From JBBQDZ01 sp038237515 (GTDB lineage Bacteria; Actinomycetota; Thermoleophilia; Gaiellales; Gaiellaceae), in assembly GCA_038237515.1 (NCBI GenBank), contig JBBRYP010000003.1:1-64000 (forward strand): a DNA stretch of 64,000 nucleotides, in the 5' to 3' direction. Every line of letters starts with the position of its first letter. Positions within the stretch are counted from its first letter, which is position 1. Below, one piece after another: positions 15,514 through 23,115 of this stretch. The translations under genes and the position numbers were made by a program. Under the pieces are notes generated by a model. It was not told where the DNA came from. It made no database searches and saw nothing but the letters and a program-made list of their open reading frames with translations.

Positions 15514-16770
15514 TCACGTAGCCTCTTCATCGAGTCCGAAAAGATGCTCCACGGCGTCAGCGTAGACGGCCCCGTGCGCCGTTGCCGCCGCCTCCTTCAT
15601 CCGGACGGTCGGCAGATGCAGCAGCTTGTTGACGATCTGCGAGGTCACGGACTCGACGGTTCGCCGCTCGTGCTCGGTCAAACGGCCGAGCCGGCTCTCC
15701 GCTCGCGCGAGCTCGCCCCGGCGGATCTCCTCGGCGCGTGCCCGGAGCGAAGCGATAGCCGGCACCACCTCGAGCGCCGCCTGCCACTCGCGGAAGCGGG
15801 CAGCCTCCTCGGCGACGAGCGACTCGGCACGCTCGGCCTCCCGTCGGCGCCCGGCGAGGCTCTCGGCGACGACGGCCTCCAGATCGTCGATGTCGTAGAG
15901 GTAGCACCCGTCGAGGTCGTGGATCGCCGGGTCGAGGTCCCGCGGGACCGCGATATCGATAAGGAAGAGCGGCGTGCCGCGCCGCACCCGCATCGCGGCC
16001 GCCACCTCGGCCTTTCGGAGGACCAGGCCGGGCGCGCTGGTCGAGGAGACGACGACGTCGGCTGCGGCGAGCTGATCCGCGATCGCCTCGAGCGGGAGCG
16101 GCAGAGCGCCGAACTGCCTGGCGAGACTCGCCGCCCGGGCGGGCGTCCGACTCGCCACGAAGGCGATATCGGCGCCTCGCGAGGCCAGGCTCCTCGCCGC
16201 GAGCTCCCCTGCCTTCCCCGCGCCGATCACGAGGATCCGCCGCCCACTCAGGTCTCCAAAGACCTGCTGGGCGAGCGCGGCTGCCGCCGAGGAAACCGAG
16301 GCCGGGCTCTCGGCGATCGCCGTCTCGCTGCGGACCTTCTTGCCCGCGTGCAGCGCCTGCCGGAACAACCGGTCGAGCAAGGCGCCGGGCTTTCCCGCCT
16401 CGTATGCGGAGCGCACTTGACCGAGAATCTCGCCCTCGCCCGGGACGAGCGAGTCGAGACCGGCAGCGACCCGCAGCAGGTGGAGCGCAGCAGCCCCGTC
16501 GGCGAGCCGGTAGAGCGCGGAGGAAAGTTCGGCGCGATCGGCGCCGGCGAGTCGCCCGAAGGCGTCGAGTGCCCGCTCCTGGGCCTCCGCGGCGTCAGCC
16601 GCAGCGACGTAGAGCTCCGTGCGGTTGCAGGTGGAGAGACAGACGGCCTCGAGGCCCCAGGAGGCCAGGTCGCGGGACAGCTCGCCGGCGGCCTCGAGCG
16701 GCAGCGCGACGCGTTCCCGCAGCTCGACCGGCGCCACGTGGTGCGAGAGACCGACGAGTACGAGCTTCAT
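15514..16770 (-). CDS. hemA: Glutamyl-tRNA reductase
   Basis: 418 residues, normal length. The catalytic Cys 48 is in CLSTCNRTELY, the N-terminal GLSHHVAPVELRER is typical, and the NADPH-binding Rossmann motif is VIGAGKAGELAARSL. VPGEGEILGQVRSAYE and the C-terminal dimerisation helix (INKLLHLPTVRMKEAA) complete the three domains. It is the first committed step of C5-pathway heme synthesis, reducing glutamyl-tRNA to glutamate-1-semialdehyde. It follows the cytochrome c assembly gene by 7 bp, placing it in the same transcript. Confidence 0.96.
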   Translation of the reverse strand: MKLVLVGLSHHVAPVELRERVALPLEAAGELSRDLASWGLEAVCLSTCNRTELYVAAADAAEAQERALDAFGRLAGADRAELSSALYRLADGAAALHLLRVAAGLDSLVPGEGEILGQVRSAYEAGKPGALLDRLFRQALHAGKKVRSETAIAESPASVSSAAAALAQQVFGDLSGRRILVIGAGKAGELAARSLASRGADIAFVASRTPARAASLARQFGALPLPLEAIADQLAAADVVVSSTSAPGLVLRKAEVAAAMRVRRGTPLFLIDIAVPRDLDPAIHDLDGCYLYDIDDLEAVVAESLAGRRREAERAESLVAEEAARFREWQAALEVVPAIASLRARAEEIRRGELARAESRLGRLTEHERRTVESVTSQIVNKLLHLPTVRMKEAAATAHGAVYADAVEHLFGLDEEAT

Positions 16771-16777
16771 GCCGCCC

Positions 16778-17566
16778 TCACGAGAAGTGGGTGACGGGGA
16801 GGCCGAGGCGGACGACGATCACCAGCGCGAAGCCTGCGAGGGCGAGGTACGCCGAACGGCGGCCGCGCCAGCCGCGCTCGTAGCGCAACAGCAGGAAGAG
16901 CCCGTAGACGAACCAGGTGAGAAGCGTCAGCACCATCAGCGCGTCGAGGTGAGCCCTGTCGCTGCGGACTCGGGCCAGCCCGACTGCGATCCCGAGCGTG
17001 AGCGCGGGGAGAGCCACGACGATCGTCCGCGCGACAAGCGCGTCGAGCGTCAGCAGCGACGGCGCGCGCAGGCGCAGCAGGCCGGCGGCTCGCCGCTTCA
17101 GGCGCCGCTCCTGCCAGAGGTAGACGGCCGAAAGTCCGGCGGCAAGGGTGAAGCCCGCGAACGCGACGAGGACGAGGCCGACGTGCAGGACGAGGAAGAT
17201 GTTGGAGTAATGGCTGCGGGGGCCGGCGGCTGTGCCGCCGCCGACCCTCGCGAGCGCGAAGAGCGCGGCCGCTAACGGCATCACCGCGAGGCCCAGCAGG
17301 CGATACGGAGCCCGGCAGCCCCAGATCAGGTACGCGCCGACCACGAGCCAGACGAACAGGTTGAGCGACCCGGCCCAGGTCGCCCACGGGAAGCCCTCCA
17401 CACGAACGGCCTGGACACCGAGCAGCGCTGTCTGCACGAGCCAGCCGACCCGCACGCCCCACGTCGCGGCTCGGCCGGCAAGCCCGGGATTCCTCGCGTT
17501 GCCGATATAGGCAACGACAGCCTCACCGTAGGCCAGCAGCGCCGGCCAGAACAGGAGCTCAGCCAA
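16778..17566 (-). CDS. CcsA/HemX-family cytochrome c assembly membrane protein
   Basis: 262 residues from TTG 17566, preferred because the LAELLFWPALLAYGEA start follows the CcmD stop with an 8 base overlap; an ATG at 17611 would overlap ccmD by 53 bases. About eight transmembrane helices. Signatures are a Trp-rich segment (EGFPWATWAGSLNLFVWLV), a heme-ligand type His in NIFLVLHVGLVLVAFAGFTL, and a later conserved segment HLDALMVLTLLTWFVYG. HemX and CcsA are hard to separate by eye. The position directly before hemA favours HemX, while the ccm neighbours favour heme delivery for cytochrome c. Confidence 0.8.
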   Translation of the reverse strand: MAELLFWPALLAYGEAVVAYIGNARNPGLAGRAATWGVRVGWLVQTALLGVQAVRVEGFPWATWAGSLNLFVWLVVGAYLIWGCRAPYRLLGLAVMPLAAALFALARVGGGTAAGPRSHYSNIFLVLHVGLVLVAFAGFTLAAGLSAVYLWQERRLKRRAAGLLRLRAPSLLTLDALVARTIVVALPALTLGIAVGLARVRSDRAHLDALMVLTLLTWFVYGLFLLLRYERGWRGRRSAYLALAGFALVIVVRLGLPVTHFS

Positions 17567-17729
17567 CGGCCGCAGGCTCGGAGGCCCGCCGTTCCCGGGC
17601 GAGGCGGGCAAGCTCCGCTACGTCGCGCTGCAGGCGAGCCAGCTTCGCGGCGATGATCAGCACGTACACGAGCACGACCGCGAAGACGACGAGGTACGCC
17701 GCTGCGACGTACTTCTCGCCGGAGCTCAC
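17559..17729 (-). CDS. ccmD: CcmD-like small membrane protein
   Basis: 56 residues: one transmembrane helix (AAAYLVVFAVVLVYVLIIAAKLA) followed by a charged cytoplasmic tail (RLQRDVAELARLARERR), the typical CcmD layout. GTG 17729 overlaps the ccmC stop as GTGA. CcmD helps release heme-loaded CcmE from the CcmABC complex. Identification relies mainly on position and topology because CcmD proteins are poorly conserved. Confidence 0.75.
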   Translation of the reverse strand: MSSGEKYVAAAYLVVFAVVLVYVLIIAAKLARLQRDVAELARLARERRASEPAAVG

Positions 17730-18409
17730 GCGAGCGCCTCCCGCAGTTCCCGCAGGTCGGCGTCGAGGCGCTTCCCGCTGAGCTCGACGCGGTAAAGCAT
17801 GCCCGCGAGGCCGAGCATAGCCGCGAGCGAGATGCAGAAGGTCAGGAACATGCTGCCCGCCATCTGCGGACCGTTTGAGGTGAAGACGGTCGGATGGATG
17901 AAGTCGTTCGCCAGCCGGATCGCGAGGAAGCTGACCGGGATCAGGACGACTCCGAAGAGCGCGTACACCGCGCAGATGTTCGCCCGGGCAGGACCTGCGT
18001 CGACCGAGAAGCGGAGCATGAAATAGGCGCAGTAGAAGAGAAAGAGGACGAGGAAGAGGACGAGCTGGTCCGAGCTCCACGCCCACCAGACACCCCAGGA
18101 CGCGCGCGCCCAGATCGAACCCGTGACGAGTGTGAGCGCACCGAAGATCACCCCCTGGTGAATGGCGACGTAGCTCTCCAGGTCGGCTCCGGGAGCCCTG
18201 CGCCACAGGTGCAGGAGAGCCTTCACGGCGCCCCAGCCGAAACTGGCGTACGCGGTCAGCGCGATCGGGACGTGGAAGTAGAAGATCTTCTGCGAGATTC
18301 CCTGGTCGCCGTCGGTCGGGACGTAGAAGAAGATCAGCACGATCGCGGCGCAGACGAGGACGCCGGTTGCGGCAGCGAGCACCAAGAGTGGGTTATTCCG
18401 TGACGACAT
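17726..18409 (-). CDS. ccmC: Heme exporter/lyase subunit CcmC
   Basis: 227 residues from ATG 18409, with six transmembrane helices. The WWD-type tryptophan-rich loop appears as SWGVWWAWSSDQL. Flanking His ligands are in KIFYFHVPIALTAY and FIHPTVFTSNG. CcmC presents heme to CcmE outside the membrane. The start overlaps the end of ccmB by 17 bases. No ccmE, ccmF or ccmH gene lies in the window. Confidence 0.9.
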   Translation of the reverse strand: MSSRNNPLLVLAAATGVLVCAAIVLIFFYVPTDGDQGISQKIFYFHVPIALTAYASFGWGAVKALLHLWRRAPGADLESYVAIHQGVIFGALTLVTGSIWARASWGVWWAWSSDQLVLFLVLFLFYCAYFMLRFSVDAGPARANICAVYALFGVVLIPVSFLAIRLANDFIHPTVFTSNGPQMAGSMFLTFCISLAAMLGLAGMLYRVELSGKRLDADLRELREALA

Positions 18410-19034
18410 ACTCAAAGGAGGCCCAGCAAATGATCGCAAAGAGGAGGTCGTAGAGCGCGAGCAAGGCCAGGTAACGGCCGCCGTGCGCAACGACGCTCGC
18501 CCCGACGCCTCCCACGACGATCGGGATCGCGAGCGGCAGGAAGAGAAGCGGCAGCAGGAGCTCCCGCGCGTGGCTCGCGATCGCCATCGCGGAGAGCAGC
18601 GTCCCGACGGCGCAGATCCCGAGGTCGGCGAGGGCGACGGCCGCGACGGTCCGGCCATCGATCCCGGAGAAGAAGACGGCGAACAAGGGCAGCGCCGCGA
18701 GCTCTGCCAGAGCGAGAAACGCGAGCATCGCCAGCGTCTTGGCGATCCAGATCGCGCTTCGGTCGCAGGGCGCGAGCAGCAGCCCGTCCAGCAACCCCTG
18801 CTCCCGCTCGGCCGCGAAGACGCGTCCCAACCCCAGGAGCGCCGTGAAGAGGATTGCCACCCAGAGGAGACCCTGTGCCGTGAGCCGCGAGCTTTCCGCC
18901 GGCAAGACGAAATGGAACACCACGAGCGTCGCGACGACGAAGAGCAGCATCGCCGGCAGCGTGTCGCGCGCGCGGAGCTCGAGCCTCAAATCCTTACGCG
19001 CCAGGAGCGCGACGTCGCCCACGTAGCGCCTCAT
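18393..19034 (-). CDS. ccmB: Heme ABC exporter permease CcmB
   Basis: 213 residues with about six transmembrane helices. RKDLRLELRARDTLPAMLLF is the typical CcmB N-terminus, followed by AAEREQGLLDGLLLAP and the late LLLPLLFLPLAIPIVVGG. It forms the CcmAB transporter that drives release of holo-CcmE. Its ATG overlaps the ccmA stop by four bases. Confidence 0.92.
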   Translation of the reverse strand: MRRYVGDVALLARKDLRLELRARDTLPAMLLFVVATLVVFHFVLPAESSRLTAQGLLWVAILFTALLGLGRVFAAEREQGLLDGLLLAPCDRSAIWIAKTLAMLAFLALAELAALPLFAVFFSGIDGRTVAAVALADLGICAVGTLLSAMAIASHARELLLPLLFLPLAIPIVVGGVGASVVAHGGRYLALLALYDLLFAIICWASFEYVVTE

Positions 19035-19615
19035 GTGAAGGCGAGGCGTGCGCTCGACAGAGCTGCGACGCGCGCGGGGTCGTGCGTTGCCACGACGAAG
19101 GTCGCTCGTTCCCGCAGATCGGCGAGCTCGCGGTCGAGCAAGCCGGCACCGGAGGCGTCGAGCGCGTTGTAGGGCTCGTCGAGCAGCAGCAAGACGGGCT
19201 CGTGCAGCAGGGTGCGGCAGAGCGCGAGGCGCTGGGCCATGCCGCGCGAGAAGGAGCTGACGCGTGCGTTCCTCTCGTCCCAGAGACCGAACCGCTCGAG
19301 CAGCATGCCCGCGCGCTCCCGGCCCTCGGGGAGGCGGTAGAGACCGGCGTAGAGGTTGAGATTCTCGAGCGCCGTGAGCTCGCGGTAGACCAGGGGCTCG
19401 TGCCCGAGGAAACCGATCCGCGACCGATCTACAGCGACCTCGAGCTCGCCTCCCGTCGGGGCGCCGAGACCCCCGCAGAGCCGCAACAGCGTCGTCTTTC
19501 CGGATCCGTTCGGACCGGTGACGACGAGGAAGCCGCCGGGCTCGACCTCGAGGTCGAGCCCTCGCAGCACACGCTTCTCCCCGAAACGCTTCTGGAGTCC
19601 GCGCGCGAGGATCAG
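19031..19615 (-). CDS. ccmA: Heme ABC exporter ATPase CcmA, probable CTG start
   Basis: 194 residues. Walker A is GPNGSGKTTLLRL, the Q-loop FLGHEPLVYRELTALENL, the signature SSFSRGMAQRLALCRTLL, Walker B LLLLDEPYNALD and the switch His VVATHDP. Domain completeness requires a start near LILARGLQKRFGEKRVL. The frame upstream offers no ATG, GTG or TTG, only CTG at 19615, which overlaps the preceding TGA as CTGA. This is one of four such starts in the window. Confidence 0.92.
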   Translation of the reverse strand: MILARGLQKRFGEKRVLRGLDLEVEPGGFLVVTGPNGSGKTTLLRLCGGLGAPTGGELEVAVDRSRIGFLGHEPLVYRELTALENLNLYAGLYRLPEGRERAGMLLERFGLWDERNARVSSFSRGMAQRLALCRTLLHEPVLLLLDEPYNALDASGAGLLDRELADLRERATFVVATHDPARVAALSSARLAFT

Positions 19616-20475
19616 GAGGCAGCTTCCGCGAGGACGAAGGTGAAGAAGACGACGCTGATGACGCCGTTGACGGTGAAGAAGGCCGCGTCCAACCGGCGCA
19701 GGTCGCCGGGCGAGACGAGTGCGTGCTCGTAGGCGAGGAGCGCCCCGACGGCGGCCGCGCCCGCCCAGTAGAGGGGGCCTAGGTGCATGCCGACTCCCAC
19801 CGCGGCGAGCAGACCGACGGTTGCGAGGTGGAGCAGGCGCGCCCCGACGAAGACGCCGGCCGTCCCGAATCTCGTCGCGGCCGAATGGAGCCCCTGCTCC
19901 CGGTCCACGTCGCGATCGAAGAGCGAGTAGAAGAGGTCGAATCCCGCAATCCACGCGGCGACGGCGCCGCCGAGCGCCCAAGCGGGCCACGGGAGCTTCC
20001 CTGTGATCGCGACCCAGGCGCCGATCGGCGCCAACCCGTCGACGGCGCCGAGCCAGAGGTGGCAGAGCCACGTCCAGCGCTTGAGGTAGGGATAGACGAC
20101 GAAGGCCGCGACCGGGATCGGCCACAGGTAACGGACGGCGTGGTCGAGCTCAAAGACGGCCGCGAGGAACAAGGCAAGCGAGGCGGTGCAGAAGGCGACG
20201 ACCTGGAGCGGCGAGAGGAGGCCCGCAGGAAGCTCGCGCGAGGCGGTGCGCGGGTTGCGGGCGTCGATGCGCGCGTCGACCAGCCGGTTCAGCCCCATCG
20301 CGAGCGAGCGGCCGCCGACCATCGCCAGCGTGATCCAGAGGAGCGCGTGCGCCGACGGGATCCCGCGGACGGAGAGAAATGCGCCGACGTAGGCGAACGG
20401 CAGCGCGAAGAGCGTGTGCTCGATCTTGACGAGGCGAGCGAACCGCAGCGGGTAGGTGACCGCAGCTTCGCTCAA
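19612..20475 (-). CDS. UbiA-family prenyltransferase, probably MqnP of the futalosine menaquinone route
   Basis: 287 residues with eight to nine transmembrane helices. The first Asp-rich motif is NRLVDARIDARNPRTASRELP and the second is DLFYSLFDRDVDREQGLHS, both binding the prenyl diphosphate magnesium ions. The opening LVKIEHTLFALPFAYVGAFL is characteristic of the UbiA-like enzymes found with the futalosine pathway. It attaches the isoprenoid tail to the aromatic ring precursor. Placement between moco and ccm genes fits respiratory cofactor supply. MenA/UbiA assignment by eye is not absolute. Confidence 0.85.
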   Translation of the reverse strand: MSEAAVTYPLRFARLVKIEHTLFALPFAYVGAFLSVRGIPSAHALLWITLAMVGGRSLAMGLNRLVDARIDARNPRTASRELPAGLLSPLQVVAFCTASLALFLAAVFELDHAVRYLWPIPVAAFVVYPYLKRWTWLCHLWLGAVDGLAPIGAWVAITGKLPWPAWALGGAVAAWIAGFDLFYSLFDRDVDREQGLHSAATRFGTAGVFVGARLLHLATVGLLAAVGVGMHLGPLYWAGAAAVGALLAYEHALVSPGDLRRLDAAFFTVNGVISVVFFTFVLAEAAS

Positions 20476-20523
20476 GGTGACTTACCCCGCCTCACGCAAA
20501 CGGCCCGATAGGCGATCGCCGCG

Positions 20524-21021
20524 TCACGTCTGCCGGTGATGGAGCTCGCGCGCGCCCGCGAGTAGCTCGAGCGCGTGCGCGAGCGCGGGCCGCAGCACCT
20601 CGAAGCCGTCGCGTGCGCCGCCCGGCGAGCCGGGGAGGTTGACGACGAGCGCCGTCCCACGCACTCCGGCGATCCCGCGGGAGAGCAGGCCGTGCGGCGT
20701 CTTTGCGATCGCGTCGGCACGGATGGCCTCGGCGATCCCTGGTGCGACCCGGTCGAGCACCGTCAGCGTCGCCTCCGGCGTCACGTCGCGGGCGGCGAGA
20801 CCGGTGCCGCCGGTCGTGAGAACCAGGGGGGCGCGTCCCGCAAGCTCCGCGATCGCCGTGGCGATCTGCTCACGCTCGTCGGGCACGATCCGGCGCTCGA
20901 CCTCGTACCCGTCTCCGACGAGGAGTTCGGCCAGCAGGTCGCCGCTGCGATCCTCCCGGTCACCGTCCGCCACGCCATCCGAGACGGTGAGGACAGCGGC
21001 GCGGGCGGGCGTGTTGCTCAG
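20524..21021 (-). CDS. mog: Molybdopterin adenylyltransferase-type MogA/MoaB, probable CTG start
   Basis: 165 residues. AAVLTVSDGVADGDREDRSG, the nucleotide-binding LVLTTGGTGLAARDVTPEA and the C-terminal NLPGSPGGARDGFEVL are diagnostic. It adenylylates molybdopterin before molybdenum insertion. The natural start is LSNTPARAAVLTVSDG, where the codon is CTG at 21021, set in a CTGA overlap with the moaC stop and preceded by a strong AAGGAGG. The open frame further upstream is antisense-like Arg/Gly sequence. Partners moaC (adjacent) and moeA (31.3 kb) are in the window. Confidence 0.92.
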   Translation of the reverse strand: MSNTPARAAVLTVSDGVADGDREDRSGDLLAELLVGDGYEVERRIVPDEREQIATAIAELAGRAPLVLTTGGTGLAARDVTPEATLTVLDRVAPGIAEAIRADAIAKTPHGLLSRGIAGVRGTALVVNLPGSPGGARDGFEVLRPALAHALELLAGARELHHRQT

Positions 21022-21464
21022 AGCTCCTCCTTCGTCTTCTCCACCAGCCGCACCTCTGCGACGACCATGTCCCGGTCGATCGCCTTGGCCATGTCGTACA
21101 CGGTGAGAGCCGCGACCGAGGCAGCCGTCAGCGCCTCCATCTCCACGCCGGTCTGCGCGACGGTCGCGACCGTCGCCTGGATCTCGACGCCGGGCCCACC
21201 CAGCTCGACCGTCACCTCGACGTCCGAGAGCGGCAGTGGATGGCAGAGCGGAATCAGCTCGCTCGTGCGCTTGGCGGCCATGATCCCCGCGAGCTGCGCC
21301 GTGACGAAGGCGTCTCCCTTCGGCAGCTCCCGGAGGCGGCTCGCGGTCGCCGACGCCATCGCAACGGTCGCCGACGCGACCGCGCGACGGCGTGAGAACG
21401 GCTTGGCGCCGACGTCGACCATGCGAACGCGGCCGCTCGCGTCCACGTGCGAAAGCTCGGGCAT
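21018..21464 (-). CDS. moaC: Cyclic pyranopterin monophosphate synthase MoaC
   Basis: 148 residues, slightly shorter than average. MVDVGAKPFSRRRAVA at the N-terminus, the active-site LIPLCHPLPLSDVEV, and EMEALTAASVAALTVYDMAKA with a catalytic Lys near the end are conserved. It forms cyclic pyranopterin monophosphate with MoaA, which is not in the window. It begins 11 bp after the otsA stop, so it may be read from the trehalose gene's promoter. Confidence 0.94.
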   Translation of the reverse strand: MPELSHVDASGRVRMVDVGAKPFSRRRAVASATVAMASATASRLRELPKGDAFVTAQLAGIMAAKRTSELIPLCHPLPLSDVEVTVELGGPGVEIQATVATVAQTGVEMEALTAASVAALTVYDMAKAIDRDMVVAEVRLVEKTKEEL

Positions 21465-21475
21465 CGACCGAGACG

Positions 21476-22948
21476 TTAGCGTCCCGCGCGAGCCGTCCCG
21501 AGCTCGAGGTCGGAGAGCTGAGCAGAGATCCAGTGCTCGAGATCGTTGTCGTGGACGTGAGCGCGGAGCGCCTCGATGCGGCGCCGGCGGTCATCCTCCG
21601 ACAACTCGAGCGCCAGGTGGATGGCCTCGGCCTGCTGGGCGACGTCGAACGGGTTGATGCTCACGGCCCACTCCTCGAGCTCGGCATGCGCTCCCGCGTT
21701 CTCCGAGAGGATGAGGACGCCGTTCCGCCGGTTCACGAGCGGCGCCTCCTTCGCCACGAGGTTCATGCCGTCGTAGATCGCGTTGACGAGCAGGACGTCG
21801 TACTGCTTGTACGCGGCAACCGACTGCGGGAAATTGTCCTCCATGCGCAGGTCGATCGGGGTCCAACCGTCCCGCTGAAATCGATCGTTCACCGCCCGCG
21901 CCGCCCGCTGGATGGCGCCCACGTACTCCGCGTACTCGGGGATGTCCTGGCGCGAAGGGTCGAGGAGCGCAAGCATCACCACCCGCCCGTGCATCTCCGA
22001 GTGCGCGTCGAGGTAGAGCTCGAAGGCTCGGAAGCCGCGCACCACATTCTTCGACGGATCGGTCCGATCGACTCGCAGGACGATCTTCTCGCGGTGTCGC
22101 TCGAGCAGCTGGCGCTCCTCCGCGAGCACCGGCTCGCTGACCGCGAGCTGCTCGAACTCCTCCGGGTCGACGGAGATCGCGTGTTCGGTGACGAGAACCG
22201 TCCTTCCCTCGTACGCGAGCGCAGCGCGATCGTCGACGCAATCGGCTCCGATGATGTCCTCCGCTGCGCGCAGGAAGTTGCGGCGCCAGCGGTCTGTGTG
22301 GAAGCTCACGACGTCGTTTGCCAGCAGTCCGTCGTGGATCGCGTGACGGAGCTCCTCGGGCAGCACGTGCCAGTAATCGCTCTGCGGCCACGGGATGTGG
22401 ACGAACTGTGCGAGCGTCGCTTCAGGACGCCGCCGGCGCACGAGGCGCGGAGCGAGGTAGAGGTGGTAGTCGTGGAAGAACACGCTCGCCTCGGGCTGGG
22501 CATCGAGCTCGCTCACGACCGCGTCGGCGAAGGCGCGGTTCACCGGGAGATAGCCCTGGCGCCAGGCATGGTGCAGGCCGTGATCGATGTCCGGTGCGTG
22601 GACGAGGTCCCAGAGGTAGTGCTGGAGGAACCAGAGCGTCGGATTCGAGACGACGTTGTAGTACCAGTCGTACGCCGCCTCGTCGTGCGGGACGAGCCGC
22701 AGGCGGTACGTCGAGCCGTCGCGCGCCGTCTCCTCGAAGGCCGCGTCTGCCTCGGCGGCGACGCGCCGATCCTCCTCGCTCATCGCGCTCGCGATCCATG
22801 TCACGTCGTGATGGGCCACCAGGCTTCGCAAAGCGGTGACGAGACCTCCCCCGCCCCGCCGCGCAACCCTCTCGCCGGCGGCGCCGCGAGCGTAGGACAC
22901 CGGCCCCCGGTTGGAAACGACGATCATCTTGCGCCGCGCAGCCGTCAC
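21476..22948 (-). CDS. otsA: Trehalose-6-phosphate synthase (GT20)
   Basis: 490 residues. VVSNRGPVSYARG carries the glucose-6-phosphate/UDP-glucose site, followed by VFFHDYHLYLAPRLVR, FVHIPWPQSDYWHVLP, VLRVDRTDPSKNVVRGFRAF and the GT-B signature VNAIYDGMNLVAKEAPLVN. It transfers glucose to glucose-6-phosphate. The start is GTG 22948, with an ATG seven codons later as an alternative. No trehalose-6-phosphate phosphatase lies nearby. The other trehalose enzyme, TreT, is the next gene upstream. Confidence 0.94.
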   Translation of the reverse strand: MTAARRKMIVVSNRGPVSYARGAAGERVARRGGGGLVTALRSLVAHHDVTWIASAMSEEDRRVAAEADAAFEETARDGSTYRLRLVPHDEAAYDWYYNVVSNPTLWFLQHYLWDLVHAPDIDHGLHHAWRQGYLPVNRAFADAVVSELDAQPEASVFFHDYHLYLAPRLVRRRRPEATLAQFVHIPWPQSDYWHVLPEELRHAIHDGLLANDVVSFHTDRWRRNFLRAAEDIIGADCVDDRAALAYEGRTVLVTEHAISVDPEEFEQLAVSEPVLAEERQLLERHREKIVLRVDRTDPSKNVVRGFRAFELYLDAHSEMHGRVVMLALLDPSRQDIPEYAEYVGAIQRAARAVNDRFQRDGWTPIDLRMEDNFPQSVAAYKQYDVLLVNAIYDGMNLVAKEAPLVNRRNGVLILSENAGAHAELEEWAVSINPFDVAQQAEAIHLALELSEDDRRRRIEALRAHVHDNDLEHWISAQLSDLELGTARAGR

Positions 22949-23044
22949 GTCGCCGAAGCCTAGCCCGCTCCGATCGCGGTGAAGCGAGCGCCACTCCCGT
23001 CACGCTTTCGGCGCGGTTCCGTTCCCCACGAGTGCGGGACTGAT

Positions 23045-23092
23045 GGCTACGCTGAGCCCGGGGGGAACATTCGGGGGAACCCCCGCGGGTTC
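23045..23092 (+). repeat. Dispersed GGGGGAA/hairpin element, copy 3
   Basis: GCGGTTCCGTTCC (about 23014) is followed by GGCTACGCT (23045-23053), then GGGGGAACATT (23061-23071) and GGGGGAACCCCCGCGGG (23073-23089). The distance from TTCCGT to the TANNNT word is 31 bases, the same as in copy 2. It lies 24 bp past the stop codon of the treT gene, in the gap before otsA. Confidence 0.7.
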
Positions 23093-23115
23093 GGTTCAGG
23101 CCCCGAGATGGCTCT

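Noticed and set aside
17559..18206. A 215-codon frame instead of the short ccmD
   Set aside because: Everything before GTG 17729 overlaps ccmC in another frame and is Arg/Pro-rich. Only the last 56 codons look like a protein.
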